A stretch of DNA of 64,000 bases from Puccinia triticina. Its lineage: Eukaryota; Basidiomycota; Pucciniomycetes; Pucciniales; Pucciniaceae. Of this stretch, positions 1 through 10,962 are shown one piece after another. How positions within the stretch are numbered: the stretch's first letter is position 1; each line of letters starts with the position of its first letter. Location of the stretch: NCBI RefSeq assembly GCF_026914185.1, contig NC_070567.1, positions 2,754,001 to 2,818,000 on the forward strand, written 5' to 3'. The notes under the pieces are model-generated. The model was not told where the DNA came from. It worked only from the letters and a program-made list of their open reading frames with translations, and made no database searches. A program made the translations under genes and the position numbers.

Positions 1-650
1 TTGCTCTTGTTTAAAATATTAGTTCATCAAATTGTGTCTTATCTTTCTGGAAGGAGAACTGCTTTGTGTACAACTCAAATTCTTTCCAATTCTCATGTGC
101 CTCCCCTCATCTGGTCTTATCTATACTCAATTTCAATTACTCAAATTCTTTGGTCAACGGTAGGCACTTCTATTTCTGCTTGATTTGTGCCTTTTGTTTT
201 ACGTATGATGATGTTATGAGTGGTTAATTTTTGATTGAATTTAAAGTCTACAGCTTGCTCAAATTTCAAGAACTGATGGTCAGGGAGGGGCTTAGAATGA
301 TCTGCTTCAAACCAAACAATGTCAAGATTTTTTGCAGATTGCCTTATAGGGTTGACCACATTGAAACCCAAAATAAACAAATTCTGTGAATATTTGATTG
401 GGGGAGAAATCATGGTGGTTGGGTCCAATCCCAACATGTTACCAAAATTTTGAGCTTATGGCTAGTCTGTCACTGGGGTAGCACCTGGGTTACAAATGAT
501 AAATCAGAAGCAAGGAGAGAAATGTAATATCCAGGATGTTCTCTGATTTGGTGGGATGTGATTGTGGGTGATTTTAGCTAGAAAGTGGTGAGCTGGAAAA
601 TTCAAAACTTCCCCTCAAATTTCCAGCGGCGTAGCCGCCTTGGCCTCTAG
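1..650 (+). mobile_element. Helitron 3' terminal segment (truncated by window edge)
   Basis: The segment ends with a short GC hairpin (stem GCGGC at 626-630, GCCGC at 634-638), an 8-base spacer and CTAG at 647-650, followed by T. This is the classical Helitron 3' architecture (hairpin, CTRR, insertion between A and T). Nearly the same 26 bases recur at 41561-41586, while the sequence upstream of the two copies is unrelated. That is what two Helitrons sharing only a terminus look like. The element interrupts a gypsy gag whose reading frame resumes at once at 651. The 5' end lies outside the window. I see no Rep-helicase here, and bases 1-600 hold no convincing gene. Confidence 0.6.
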
Positions 651-933
651 TTCTAATCCTAATGGATCAGACAAGAATAAGGATAATTCAACTAAGTCCA
701 ATACTGAAGTCAAATGTTATTCTTGTGATAAGACAGGGCATACTTCAAGGAATTGCCCTAAAAATTCCAAGAAGGTAGCTGCTATAGGTGATAAAGATGA
801 CACAGAAAAACCTGAAGCAGATTCAGAAAGTGATTCTGGAAACCAGAAGGCTGATCCAAATGTCCTCTGTGTAATTCCTAACACTTTGGATTATTTCATC
901 ACACCTATCAGTGGTAGCAATAAGATTGTTTAA
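651..933 (+). pseudogene. Gypsy A gag C-terminal fragment with CCHC zinc knuckle
   Basis: An open frame encodes a Ser/Asn/Lys-rich stretch followed by one zinc knuckle, CYSCDKTGHTSRNC (CX2CX4HX4C), and an acidic Asp/Glu/Ser tail. This is the nucleocapsid end of a Ty3/gypsy Gag, which binds element RNA during particle assembly. The N-terminal two thirds of Gag are missing because a Helitron end abuts at 650. The frame stops at 931-933, overlapping the Pol frame (from 911) by about 20 bases in the +1 frame. The element probably used a programmed frameshift to make Gag-Pol, or the overlap is decay; the sequence alone cannot decide. Confidence 0.75.
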
Positions 934-3897
934 CATGACATGTCGTGGAAAAACATGTAAAGTCCTGTTGGACTCTGGAGCTTCCAAGTCAGTGGTAGGA
1001 CAGAATTATTTATCTAAATTCTGCCCTGATTGGGAAAAATTTGTCATATCAAAATTCTATGACAAATTCCACAGTTGCTCAGACAAGCTTAACACATTGG
1101 GAATAGTTAAAGTGCATCTTAAGTTTGGCAACTATGTTTTCCCCACTGATTTTATTGTTATTGAGAATGCAGTTGTCAATTACTTCATAATAGGAAATGA
1201 CTATTTAAGTCACTTTAAAATTTCTATTATGAATGACTCAGGCAGCTATTTCAAAATTGGTACAGATAACTTTAAATATCAATTTGTGAAAGATAAAAAC
1301 AATGTAGTAGCTATAACTCAATCATCACAGGAAGCTTTCACTCAGGAAGTAATTGAGAGTTCTAAAATAAATGTAAATCTCTCTGAAATTCAGAGAAAAC
1401 AATTGTTTCAATTACTTTTTGACAATAAATCAGCTTTTGCCACGATAGAAGAGCCATTTGGCGCAATCAAAGGCCATGAAGTTAAGATTACTTTAAGTAT
1501 TGATAGACCTTATCCTCCAGTACTTTGTAAAGCACCATATCCTGCTAGTCCTAGAAGCAGAGAAGCTTTGGAAGAACATATACAGGCTCTACTTAAACTT
1601 AAAGTAATTAGAAAAGTGGGAGCAAATGAATTAGTTGATATAACTACACCAGTTATTATTGACTGGCATAACAACAAGTCAAGACTAGTAGGAGACTTCA
1701 GAGCACTTAATACCTATACTAACCCTGACAGGTACCCTATGCCTAAGATTATGGAATCCTTAAGTAAACTGCACAATTCTAAATACATCACTTGTATGGA
1801 TGTACTTGAAGGATTCCACCAAAATTTTATTCACCCAGAAAGCAGACGAGTTTTGAGAATAGTCTGCCATCTAGGTGTATTTGAATATTTGCGCATGCCT
1901 TTTGGTATTAAAAATGCGCCATCACATTTTCAGAGGATGATGGATACTGAATTTGCCAATGAATTGAATCAGCTTTGGCTCATCATCTACATAGATGATA
2001 TTATTGTATTCTCTGATAATTGGGATGAGCATTTGTGCAGATTGAAAGTAGTCCTAAACAAAGTTACTAAAATGAATATGAAAATTTCACTTTCCAAGTG
2101 TCAATTTGGTTTTTCTGAGTTGGAAGCCTTGGGACACATTCTTAGTGGACTTTCTCTAGGAATTGACAAGCACAGAGTAGCTGCAGTTCTTTTGAAACCT
2201 ATACCACAAAACTTGAAAGAAATGCAAATGTTTTTAGGTTTTGCAGGATATTACAGGTTACACATTAAAAATTTTGGGGCTATGGCTTCCAGCCTTTATA
2301 AAATGTGTAGCCCTAGTGTAGTTTTTGAAATGACGGCAGAATGCGTGGCCGCTTATGAAGCAATCAAATTTGCTTTAACAAATGCTCCTTTGCTCTTCCA
2401 TCCAGATCCTAATTTACGCTTCATATTGTATGTCGACGCGTGCATGGAAGGAATAGGAGCAGCATTGCACCAAATTCAAATAATTGATGATAAACCTATT
2501 GAAGGGGCCATTTGCTTTATTTCCAGACAACTCAAAGACTCAGAAAAAAAATATGGAGCTTCTCAACTAGAGTGTCTTTGTTTAGTCTGGGCCCTTGATA
2601 AGCTTTATTATCATTTAGATGGTTGTGAATTTGATGTTATCACAGATTGTATTGCACTAAGGTCTTTGGTCAATATGAAAACACCAAATAGACACATGCT
2701 GAGATGGCAAATTTCCATCCAAGAATGGTGTGGGTCTATGACTATAATTCACAGAGATGGTATTATCCATAAAAATGCTGATGGACTCTCTAGATGGGCT
2801 CTTCCAAATAATTCAGATAATCCAGCTTATGATGCAGATCAAGATGAAGAAACAGCTGTTCCAGTTACATCTATTTTGCCTTTTCCTATGAGAATGTCTG
2901 AGTGTCTTGCTAATTGGGCGTTACCCAATGATGAAAATAATCCTGCCTTTGAGGAAGAGATTATTGATGACACTCAACCAATAATGGCAGTCTCTGTATC
3001 AGGCTTGGCAAGCTCCTTCTGGGATTTGATTGAGAAAAGCTATGAGTCCAACAAAAACACAATTATTCTTCTCCAGTTGCTTAAATCCAAACATTCAGAT
3101 CAAGGTCTTGTAGAAAAACTTGAAGGAGTTTGGAAGAAGCATTTTTTAGAAGAAAGATTTGTACTCTTAGATGGTTTATTGTACCACAGAAGAGAACACA
3201 ATTCTTCAGTAGTACTCATCTCAGATGATCACAAGAGTATTATTTTGAATGAATGTCATGACAGCATTACTGCTGGACACTTTTCCAAAGAAAGAACCAT
3301 CAACAGAGTACAAGGTTTAGCTTGGTGGCCTGAATGGCGAAACCAAGTGTTTCAATACTGTGACTCCTGTGACAGATGCCAGAAAGCAAATGGGTCTACA
3401 GGTAAGAAACTTGGTCTTTTACAAACTATTGAAGAACCTAAAGGAAGATGGGAAGTCATTAACATGGACTTCTTTAAAGCACTTCCCCCTGCAGGGTCAG
3501 AAAGCTATAATGCTGTCCTAGTAGTTTGTGACAGATTCTCCAAAAGAGCCAGATTCTTACCATGTTATAAGGATAGTAGTGCTACGGACATAGCTTTGGT
3601 TTTCTGGAACAACATTGTTAGTGATGTTGGTTGTCCTAGAGTAATTATTAGTGACAGAGATCCAAAATTTACGTCAGACTTCTGGCAAAATTTATTTGAA
3701 ATCCTTGGAACCAAATTGGCATTTTCAACTGCTTACCACCCTCAAACAGATGGTTTGGCTGAAAGGATGATCCAAACTTTGGCGGATATGATAAAGAGAT
3801 ATTGTGCCTATGGAGTAGACTTCAAAAAAAGTGATGGATATACACATGACTGGGTATCTCTTTTGCCTGCTCTAGAATTTGCTTATAATTCAAGCAA
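911..3897 (+). pseudogene. pol: Gypsy A pol, N-terminal part (protease, RT, RNase H, integrase), cut by element E1
   Basis: Domains in order: aspartic protease with LLDSGAS near residue 20; reverse transcriptase (about residues 200-400) with the polymerase motif YIDDI near residue 360; RNase H (about 500-620, starting [16 protein letters not shown]); integrase zinc-binding HHCC region (about 780-830, ending CDSCDRCQK); integrase core with catalytic Asp in NMDFF, Asp in SDRDPKF and Glu in GLAERM. It would copy element RNA and insert the cDNA. No internal stop is seen from 911 to 3897. The frame breaks inside the integrase core's final helices, where element E1 enters after the target copy at 3889-3897. 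The continuation is at 14152. The apparent codons from 3898 to 3991 belong to E1. Confidence 0.9.
3889..3897. repeat. 9-bp target site duplication of E1, left copy
   Basis: TTCAAGCAA directly precedes the left terminal inverted repeat of E1 and is repeated exactly at 14143-14151 beyond the right end. Confidence 0.9.
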
Positions 3898-4235
3898 GGG
3901 TCAGCCTAAATGCACTCCAAACTTTTACTTCATGCACTCCACATTTTTGGCTTTGGGGGGCCAGCACTCCAAAAAAGTTGGAGTGCCTTGATTTTTTACT
4001 CCCAAAACATGGATTCCCCAGATGGGCACTCCATGTTTCTTGGAGTACACAACTGGGTACTCCAAAATAGAGCAAAATAGGGGAGTGCAGCTAGATGCAC
4101 TCCAAAAAAAATGGAGTGCAAGCCCAAGCACTCCACCTTTTCAGTGAAGGATTTTGGCTTTGCACTCCAGCTAGCAAATACCAAATGGAGTGCATTGGGG
4201 TGCACTCCAAGTCTCCTTTTTTTTGGAGTGCCCAC
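3898..4235. repeat. E1 left arm outer zone: GGAGTGC/GCACTCC word array
   Basis: About fifteen copies of GGAGTGC or its complement, in both orientations and often in back-to-back pairs, fill 340 bases. The same words fill the mirror zone at about 13850-14142. They resemble dense subterminal repeats, which in other DNA transposons are transposase binding sites; that role is an inference here. Confidence 0.8.
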
Positions 4236-4245
4236 AGCAATCACA

Positions 4246-5121
4246 CCTCTTGATGACTGGTCTGGACCGGTCATTGAGGGGACTCACACAACCGGTCATC
4301 CAGAGGACTCATACCTCTCGATGACCGGCGCGGACCGGTCATCAGTCACACCTCTCAATGACCGGTGTGTACCGGTCAACAAGGGGAGGTGCTACTCTTG
4401 ATGACCGGTCTTTACCGGTCATCAAGGGGACTCCCACCTCTCGATGACCGGCACAGACCGGTCATCAGTCACACCTCAGAGGACTCACACCTCTTGATGA
4501 TTGGTCTGACCAGTCATTGAGAGGACTCACACCTCTCGATGACTGGTGGTGACTGGTCATTGAGAGGACTCACACCTCTCGATGATTGGTTGGACCGGTC
4601 ACCGAGGGGACTCACACCTCTCAATGACCGGTCATTGAGGTGAGTCACATTTCTCGATGACCAATCAGACCAGTCATCCAGGGTAATAACACCACTCGAT
4701 GACCGTTGTGTACCAGTCATCAAGGGGAGGTGCTACTCTTGATGACCGGTTGGTCTGACCGGTCATCAAGAGGAGATGTTACTCCCTTCGATGACCGGCA
4801 TAGCCCGGTCATCAAGAGATGTGACTCACCTCAATGACCGGTCATCACCGGTAATCAAGTGTTATTACCCTCAATGACCGGTCTGACCAGTCATCGAGTG
4901 GTGTGAGCGGTGTGAGCCCTCTCGATGACCGACCGGTCATCGGGAGCATCGAGAGGTGTGAGTCACTTCAATGACCGGTCTGTGCCAGTCACCAAGGGGA
5001 GCAGAACCTCCTCTCGATGATTGGTCAGACCAACCGGTCATTGAGAGTAGCACCTCCTCTTGATGACTGGTACACACCGGTCATCCAGAGGAGGTGTTAT
5101 TCCCCTCCATGACCGGTCTGA
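4246..5121. repeat. E1 left arm inner zone: GATGACCGG palindrome array
   Basis: Imperfect units of about 45-50 bases repeat, each built as CTCGATGACCGG, a 2-8 base spacer, CCGGTCATCGAG, and a linker like AGGACTCACAC. Units vary (ACTGG, ATTGG, CAATGACC) but keep the inverted symmetry, so every unit can form a hairpin. No open frame of interest lies here. Confidence 0.85.
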
Positions 5122-5125
5122 ACGG

Positions 5126-5873
5126 TGTGGAACTCCGTCTGTGCCAGGCGGCGGCAGTTGTTGGAGGGGAAAGGTTGGGGAATGCCCTCCGGGGATTGGT
5201 CGCAGAAAGAAGTGAGGATCTGAGAGCGATGAGGTATGAGGGGTTTTGATTTACAACGGCGTTGAGCGCGTGTCGGCGGGGTTGTATTTATTGAAGAGGG
5301 AGAGGAAAGGAATTGAGAAGGATGGGGAAAATTCGCGAAGAAGAGATCGTCGAAGGGCGCCGGAAGGCGGGATCAGAGTGAGGGGGATCAACAGAGAATG
5401 CCACGTGCGTGATAAGAAGGTATCCCAGATCGGTGGGACAGATAAAGCTCAAAAGAAGCTCCAGACAGCGATGAATAACCAGGATCAATAAAATTTGATG
5501 GAAAAATATGGTTCAGAGTCTCCCCCATGCCGTCCCATCGTCTAAGTTCGGACAGAACTTAGACTCCGGGCGCAGCACGCAGCGGGACCTTCATCATACA
5601 CCCACGCGCGCAACAAACACAGAGAGAGGAGACAGACAAAAAGAACAAAACCAAAACAAAAACAACTAAACTCAGACAAAACCAACCCACCATCCAACAC
5701 GCGCAGATAAGAAACAAAACAACAGACAAATTTAGAAAGGAAAGAAACATGGAAGAAGGAAAGAAAATAAAGAGAGGCCACCACACTACATAGGAGAAAA
5801 GAACCTGCGCGCCCGTCCGCGCACCATTGCCGAATTTGATCTTGACACCGCGTGTACCGGATAGCGCACCACA
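5126..5873 (-). repeat. Gypsy N LTR (3' LTR relative to element sense)
   Basis: 748 bp with TGTGG…CCACA ends, matching 12299-13046 over its whole length. Open frames visible on either strand in both LTR copies are low-complexity and not considered genes. Confidence 0.92.
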
Positions 5874-6049
5874 TCTTCCCCCCAAATGCAGTCTGTCCCT
5901 AGACTGCTCCGCGCCTGCTGTCAAAATTGAAAGGAAATCCGCGCCTAAAAGATCCAAGAAAACCGGAAAAGAGAAAAGAACCAAGGGCCGCCGCAGTGCT
6001 CACAAAGGTGGCATGATGTAGTGTTTTGGAAAACGGTAGTAGCTACCCT

Positions 6050-6100
6050 GGAGATGCATACATTGGGAGGACTTACTTCTAGTCTCCTCTGCCTCCGCGG
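6050..6100 (-). repeat. Gypsy N internal repeat, copy 1 (GTAAGT module)
   Basis: About 50 bases containing TTGGGAGGACTTACTT, downstream of the integrase in element sense. Related copies lie at 9121-9170, 9535-9585 and 12113-12164. In element sense the core reads AAGTAAGTCCTCCCAA, with a consensus 5' splice site. Confidence 0.7.
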
Positions 6101-6192
6101 GAATAGTACCTTTTTACCTGATCCGCTGAAAAGGGCCGCGCCAACTGTGTGCCGTCAAGCTCCTCCAAAATGTAAGACCCTCCGCGCACCTG

Positions 6193-7134
6193 TCAAACCA
6201 CGCAAAAGGGGCCACTCCAGCAGTTGGCAAACAACTTGCCCCACTGCACCTTGAGAGCGCGATTATACGCAAGAACCATGTCGCCGGGCTTCAAAGGCGT
6301 CCTGAGCCGGCTCGCAGACTTCTCTTCCCAATACTTGACAGATTCTTCACGCGCTTTCATCAACTTTTGGTGCGCCAGCTCGCGCACTTCCTTGCTGCGC
6401 TCCAATTGCCGAGAGCGCGCAGCCAAAAGATCCGCAGTATCTTGAACTTCATCCCAGTCAATCCCAAGGTACGACTCCATCTCGAGATCAATAGGCAGGA
6501 CGGCCCTCTGGCCAAAGACGAGCTCGTACGGGGAATAGCCAGTCGAGCGCTTGGTTGAGATCCTATCGGCAAACAAAACTAAAGGGAGATACTTCCTGCA
6601 GTTCTTTCCACTTTTGCCGGCGAGCTTGAAAAGGGCGGCCTTGAGAGGACCGTGGCCACACTCAACCATGCCTTGACCTTTGGGATAATAGGGAGTCAAG
6701 ACGCGGTGCTGGCCTGGGAGTTCTCGCAGCATCTGCGCGAGCTTCCCACCGAACTCAGAGCCACCATCAGTCAAATATGAGCGCGCCAATCCATAGCGCA
6801 TAGTCCAGTTTTCATGAAGGAAGGTGGCAACGGACTCTGCGCTGAGGGTGTTTAAAAACTTGGCCTCCACCCAGTCCAAAAAATCATCGCGCGCCACCAT
6901 GAGATATTGCGCACCGGCTGCCTTGATGTGCACGACGTCCATGGCCACTTGTCCAAAAACGGAATTCTCACCTGTAGGTCCACGAAGCTCCATTGGCCGG
7001 CAAAGGTCGCGCTTCTGGCATGCTTCGCAGCTTGTGCACCAACGGAGCACACTCTTCTTCAAAGACGGCCACCAGAATCGCTCCGAGACGTGTCGATACG
7101 TCTCAACTTCTCCCCGATGGCCCAACCCTTCCAA
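6193..7134 (-). CDS. Gypsy N integrase region
   Basis: The frame encodes an integrase: a zinc-binding HHCC module (HRGEVETYRH … CTSCEACQK), then the catalytic core with Asp in AMDVVHIK, Asp in YLTDGGSEFGG and Glu in GMVECGHGPLK (DDE triad present). A basic C-terminal region follows with a tudor/SH3-like GDMVLAYN segment. It would insert the cDNA into chromatin. It overlaps the end of the RT/RNase H frame (7059) in another frame, so a frameshift (programmed or by decay) is needed to join them. No chromodomain is seen at the C-terminus. Confidence 0.85.
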   Translation of the reverse strand: MEGLGHRGEVETYRHVSERFWWPSLKKSVLRWCTSCEACQKRDLCRPMELRGPTGENSVFGQVAMDVVHIKAAGAQYLMVARDDFLDWVEAKFLNTLSAESVATFLHENWTMRYGLARSYLTDGGSEFGGKLAQMLRELPGQHRVLTPYYPKGQGMVECGHGPLKAALFKLAGKSGKNCRKYLPLVLFADRISTKRSTGYSPYELVFGQRAVLPIDLEMESYLGIDWDEVQDTADLLAARSRQLERSKEVRELAHQKLMKAREESVKYWEEKSASRLRTPLKPGDMVLAYNRALKVQWGKLFANCWSGPFCVV

Positions 7135-9620
7135 AAACCCTGCTGATAGCCTGAGTACTTGCCTTCAGCAGAGGCTAGGCAAAAACTCAGAGGTCGGATG
7201 TGAGGCTCATCCTCATCAAAATCAGATTCTGGGATAGACTCATCTTCGTCCATGGGTCTCCTGGAAAGGCCGTCCGGCATTGTGAATGACTTGCCCGGGC
7301 GGTGAACAATATCGAATGAGAACAGCTGGATAAAGGCAACCCAACGCGTCATTGGAGCGTGGGGCAAGCTAGGGGCGTTGATCATCTGGATGAGAGATTG
7401 CGCGTCAACTTGAAGCTCGAAATGCTGTCCCCAGAGGACCGTCTGAAGTTTCTTGAGGATCCGCGCCACGCCGCACAACTCAAGTTTTGGCTGTGAATAC
7501 CGTGACTCCACGTCGGAAAACAGCAAGGACTCATAGAGAGCAGGGCAATCCAGGCCATTGGAATCCTCGTGAGTGAGCACGGCTCCGGCGGCGTGGAAAC
7601 TGGAGTCCACAGCTAGTTTGATCTTGCCCGCGTTGGGTCCGTAGGCAATCTTGACTAGGACAATATCCTGACCCACGATGGTCTTGAGTTTCTGAAAGGT
7701 CTCTTCACACTCTGGCGACCAGATCCACTCTGCGTCCTTGCGCGTCAGGCGTCGAAGAGGGAGGCAGATTTCGGATAAGGCGGGGATAAAGATGCGCACA
7801 TAAACCACTACACCCAAAAAGCCGTAGATCTCAGACGCATCGATGGGAGTCGGCCAGGAAAGAATTTTGTTGACCTTGCCCTTCGCCATCCTTTTTCCTT
7901 CTTTACACACAACGTGCCCCACGATCTCCAACGCAGGCACGCAAGCCGCCGACTTGGATGCGGAAACCGTAAGCCCAGATTCTTCAATTTGGAAAAGGAC
8001 GCGTTCTAAGGTAGTCGCGTATTCCCAGATAAAGCGGCGTATGCCGGAATGCCAAGGAAGGACCTCGTCGTCATAATCGGATACGGGGCCCTTAATACTG
8101 CCGTCGTCAATGAAGATTACCGCGTGATCCGGAATCTCGTCCTGGAGAATCCAAACCATCTGAGCTTGGTAGACCGCAACAGAATTCGTCGCGCCCTGGG
8201 GCAGCTGCGTGAGTTGGAACCTGCCAAGTGGTGTGTCAAAAGTAGTAAGCGGTCGAGAGATGGGATGTAATGCGCGCTCATCGTAGCCGCCCATAATATC
8301 CCCTAACCCATAGCAGGCGCAGCCTGCAAAAGACTCCACGAACTCCTCAGTGGCCGGGGGGACACCGGCGTCTTTGATTGTGACTTTGTTCAGCGGTTGA
8401 AGATCATGTACGACACGCAATTTGCCGTTGCTCTTGAGGACGCAAAAAACTGGAGAAGAGTAGCTCGATGTCGACTGCTCATAGAGGCCCGTATCAACAC
8501 GTTCGCAAATAACTTTGATGAATTTGTCTAGCTTGGCTGCGGGGATAGGGATCTTGCGCTTCTGCCACGGCTCGTGCTCCACGACGGGGATGATGTAAGG
8601 CAACCCGTAGGTCTCCTTGAGCAGGCCCCTTTCTTCCGGCGTGAACGCTATTGAGTGATTCCGCTCCGCCAAGACATTCTTGATCAAGTCCAACTCAGCC
8701 GGCCAGAGCCAGCCTTCAGGGCCGAAGTTGACAACCGCAAGCCGTTCTTCCGTGACACGACCCTTTGGAACAAAAGGGCCAGCTAGCGAACAAGGGAGAC
8801 CGCGATACGGATCACGTGAAAGAGGCAGACGTTGCAAGGGGGGGTTCAAATTTTGAGGCATAGCTTGATTGACCGGTTTGACCTTGCGCGCCACCGGCTT
8901 GTACTTTGTGGCGAAGGAAAGAAACTCCCCACGCTTCCATGCATCCACCAGTGCTGTCTGCTCGTGATAACGCAGGCCGTGCTCCATCAAACTCCACGTG
9001 CGATGCTCTGTGCGATCCCGAAAAGCCGCGTTATCTGAAAATGCAAAACCAAACGGAAGGGCTTTGCTCACGAGTGTGGCCGGAGGTAGAGTTTTGAAAG
9101 ATTGCGCAGCATCACGCCTTGGAGGTTCACATTGGGAGGAACTTACTTCTATTCCCAATTCCCTCCACGGAACACCAAATTCCACCACGCCATTTTCACA
9201 ATTCAAAGAAAATCGTAGTTTTACCTCATTTCGGAGGATCTTTAGTTTTTCCTCGTTGCGGAGGCTCGGGAGTTTAAGCTCATTGCAGAGTCTAGCTAGA
9301 TTACCCTCATTGCGGAGGACGTCAAGAGACGTATCTAGTTTATTCTCTTCACGGAGACGAGATTGTGACGCTAGTTTATTCTCTTTGCGGAGACGAGATT
9401 GTGACACTAGTTTATTCTCTTTGGGGAGACGAGATTGAGGAGATGGGAAGTCGCCTAGAACGGGAAATAGGGGGGAACAACCAGAGAGGCTCACAGATGT
9501 GGCATTTAATGCCAATGACGGTGCAGAAGAACCCTGGGAGGTGCATAACTGGGAGGAACTTACTTCCTGTCTCCCCATCCTCCGCAAATTCCCCATATTT
9601 CCCATTATACCCTGCGCCAA
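7059..9620 (-). CDS. Gypsy N reverse transcriptase / RNase H
   Basis: An 853-codon open frame. The N-terminal about 150 residues are repetitive (Arg/Lys/Glu/Asn/Leu units of about 11 residues, from 33-bp DNA repeats at about 9225-9440). RT spans about residues 370-620 with SSPVFCVLKSNGKLRVVHDL and the active-site motif FIDDGS near residue 502. RNase H follows with LAVDSSFHAAGAVLT, ending near the conserved HRPGKSFTMPDGLSRR. It copies element RNA into DNA. The start shown is simply the first available one; the true fusion to protease is unknown, because the protease frame ends at 9898 and roughly 280 bases separate the two. Confidence 0.88.
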   Translation of the reverse strand: MAQGIMGNMGNLRRMGRQEVSSSQLCTSQGSSAPSLALNATSVSLSGCSPLFPVLGDFPSPQSRLPKENKLVSQSRLRKENKLASQSRLREENKLDTSLDVLRNEGNLARLCNELKLPSLRNEEKLKILRNEVKLRFSLNCENGVVEFGVPWRELGIEVSSSQCEPPRRDAAQSFKTLPPATLVSKALPFGFAFSDNAAFRDRTEHRTWSLMEHGLRYHEQTALVDAWKRGEFLSFATKYKPVARKVKPVNQAMPQNLNPPLQRLPLSRDPYRGLPCSLAGPFVPKGRVTEERLAVVNFGPEGWLWPAELDLIKNVLAERNHSIAFTPEERGLLKETYGLPYIIPVVEHEPWQKRKIPIPAAKLDKFIKVICERVDTGLYEQSTSSYSSPVFCVLKSNGKLRVVHDLQPLNKVTIKDAGVPPATEEFVESFAGCACYGLGDIMGGYDERALHPISRPLTTFDTPLGRFQLTQLPQGATNSVAVYQAQMVWILQDEIPDHAVIFIDDGSIKGPVSDYDDEVLPWHSGIRRFIWEYATTLERVLFQIEESGLTVSASKSAACVPALEIVGHVVCKEGKRMAKGKVNKILSWPTPIDASEIYGFLGVVVYVRIFIPALSEICLPLRRLTRKDAEWIWSPECEETFQKLKTIVGQDIVLVKIAYGPNAGKIKLAVDSSFHAAGAVLTHEDSNGLDCPALYESLLFSDVESRYSQPKLELCGVARILKKLQTVLWGQHFELQVDAQSLIQMINAPSLPHAPMTRWVAFIQLFSFDIVHRPGKSFTMPDGLSRRPMDEDESIPESDFDEDEPHIRPLSFCLASAEGKYSGYQQGFWKGWAIGEKLRRIDTSRSDSGGRL
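9121..9170 (-). repeat. Gypsy N internal repeat, copy 2 (GTAAGT module)
   Basis: Carries TTGGGAGGAACTTACTT within the 5' part of the RT frame and encodes an EVSSSQ peptide. Copy 3 (9535-9585), just upstream, encodes the same peptide. Confidence 0.65.
9225..9440 (-). repeat. Degenerate 33-bp tandem repeats in 5' part of gypsy N pol
   Basis: Units containing TTATTCTCTTTGCGGAGACG and diverged forms repeat about six times. In the RT frame they give SRLRKENKL-type peptide repeats that grade into LRNEEKLK repeats. They add a basic, possibly coiled, linker ahead of RT. Confidence 0.7.
9535..9585 (-). repeat. Gypsy N internal repeat, copy 3 (GTAAGT module)
   Basis: Contains CTGGGAGGAACTTACTTCC. Together with its flank (9500-9535) it resembles copy 4 over roughly 100 bases. 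It lies at the protease/RT junction of the element. Confidence 0.65.
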
Positions 9621-9897
9621 GAAACCATTGCCGAAGGAAAACGCCCAAGAACCGCGCCGTAGAAAGGAAAGGGACCGCGAGAAGAGATGCCAAGAGAGTC
9701 GGAGAACAAAGGTGAACTGAGGTCGAATGATATGTTTTTGAGGGATTTAGCATTTTCTTGATGTTTTTTAGATTTGATATTTTGGTTAATAAACGAAAAA
9801 GGAGAACAGGACCGGTGAATCTCTTGATGATGAGTTGATCCAGCGGCACGTGGGCGAGATCCTAGATTAACACGACCGCTTGACAGATCAACTTGGC

Positions 9898-10959
9898 TCA
9901 TAAAAAATGACGGCCCTCAACAGGGTCGTCACGCGCTGTGCTTGAGCGCGTCAGGATTGCCTTCTTCCCATTGCCAGGAAATTCGCGCTCCCACCGCCCC
10001 GAGTCCGTCGCGCAGAGGGAAACTTTGATGCGCCTTCCCGTTGAATCTGGGAGCAAAATCCTCTCTCCCACCTCTGCTGAAAAGCTGAGGGTAGCGTTGA
10101 AATCCATGAGAAAAGGACGTCCAAGAATCATGGGGCCGCCCATCCGAGTGATCCAGAAGTGGCAAGTGCCCACAATCGTCTTTCCAACGCGAAGAGGAAC
10201 GTCCTCTGCGACACCAACTAACTTGCAGGCCTGATTGCCTATACCATACACCGCCGAACTAAAATTTACGCGTGGGCTGATGTTAAATTTATTAGCCATC
10301 GCGTCAGAGATCAAATTCAATTGGGAACCAGAATCTACGAGGGGTGACGCGGTACTCTCCTTGTCTCCAACCAGACATGGCAAGTAACCCAGCGGGCACA
10401 AGTAGAGCCGCGGCTCAAATCCGTTTGCCTTGAAATCCACACCCTTGGCCAGGGTACCCGAGGAAACTTTCAGCTCCTCCGCTCCAACCTTGACGCGCTT
10501 GCGCGAAACCGATTGCTTCATGCCTTCTGCAACCAACGGCGCCACCGCTAAAAGCTCTGAAACCGACAAATCCGGAACCTTGAGACCGGAGATCTTCTTG
10601 AGTACGCCCTTGACGGCGTTTGGATGATCCTTGGCGATGCCGCGCTCAAAGCGCACTTTCGGAGATGAGGATGTAGGTTTTGATGTCTGGTCCTGCTCCG
10701 AAGGAACCGGGTCCGTCACAGGGGGTCCGGGGGTCCGGTCAAAAAGCTCAGCCTCCATGTCGGAGCCTTCAGCATCTGAGTCTATATGACTAGCTGCAGG
10801 CTTCTTTCCCGGTCTCCTGGCTGACAAAGGGGAAACCGGCGGGGCCTTATAGGGTTTAGGCACCTCGTGCTTCTTGCGCGCCGGGTCCGCCTGATAAGTA
10901 CCAGAAAAAGATTGCAAAGAAACTGCAGGAGGATACCAAGGGTCAAGAGAACCGCACAT
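9898..10959 (-). CDS. Gypsy N aspartic protease frame
   Basis: The frame encodes a Pro/Ser/Lys-rich N-terminus, an acidic linker and a retropepsin-like domain with LVDSGSQLNLIS (the DSG active site), then GRPFLMDFNA near its end. It would process the Gag-Pol polyprotein. Its first ATG (10959-10961) lies one codon after the TGA that ends gag and is in the same frame, so gag and protease are separated only by an in-frame TGA. Readthrough expression or a decay stop are both possible. Confidence 0.85.
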   Translation of the reverse strand: MCGSLDPWYPPAVSLQSFSGTYQADPARKKHEVPKPYKAPPVSPLSARRPGKKPAASHIDSDAEGSDMEAELFDRTPGPPVTDPVPSEQDQTSKPTSSSPKVRFERGIAKDHPNAVKGVLKKISGLKVPDLSVSELLAVAPLVAEGMKQSVSRKRVKVGAEELKVSSGTLAKGVDFKANGFEPRLYLCPLGYLPCLVGDKESTASPLVDSGSQLNLISDAMANKFNISPRVNFSSAVYGIGNQACKLVGVAEDVPLRVGKTIVGTCHFWITRMGGPMILGRPFLMDFNATLSFSAEVGERILLPDSTGRRIKVSLCATDSGRWEREFPGNGKKAILTRSSTARDDPVEGRHFL

Positions 10960-10962
10960 AGC

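Noticed and set aside
3898..4274. Short overlapping frames on both strands rich in HSK and WSA peptides
   Set aside because: They are readings of the GGAGTGC/GCACTCC array of E1.
4246..5121. Regularly spaced repeats resembling a CRISPR array
   Set aside because: The units are internally palindromic and variable, spacers are not unique, the elements lie in transposon arms, and the genome is eukaryotic.
5542..5984. 110-141-codon hydrophobic frames, repeated at 12715-13047
   Set aside because: They lie wholly inside both gypsy N LTRs, read a C/A-rich tract and show no family.
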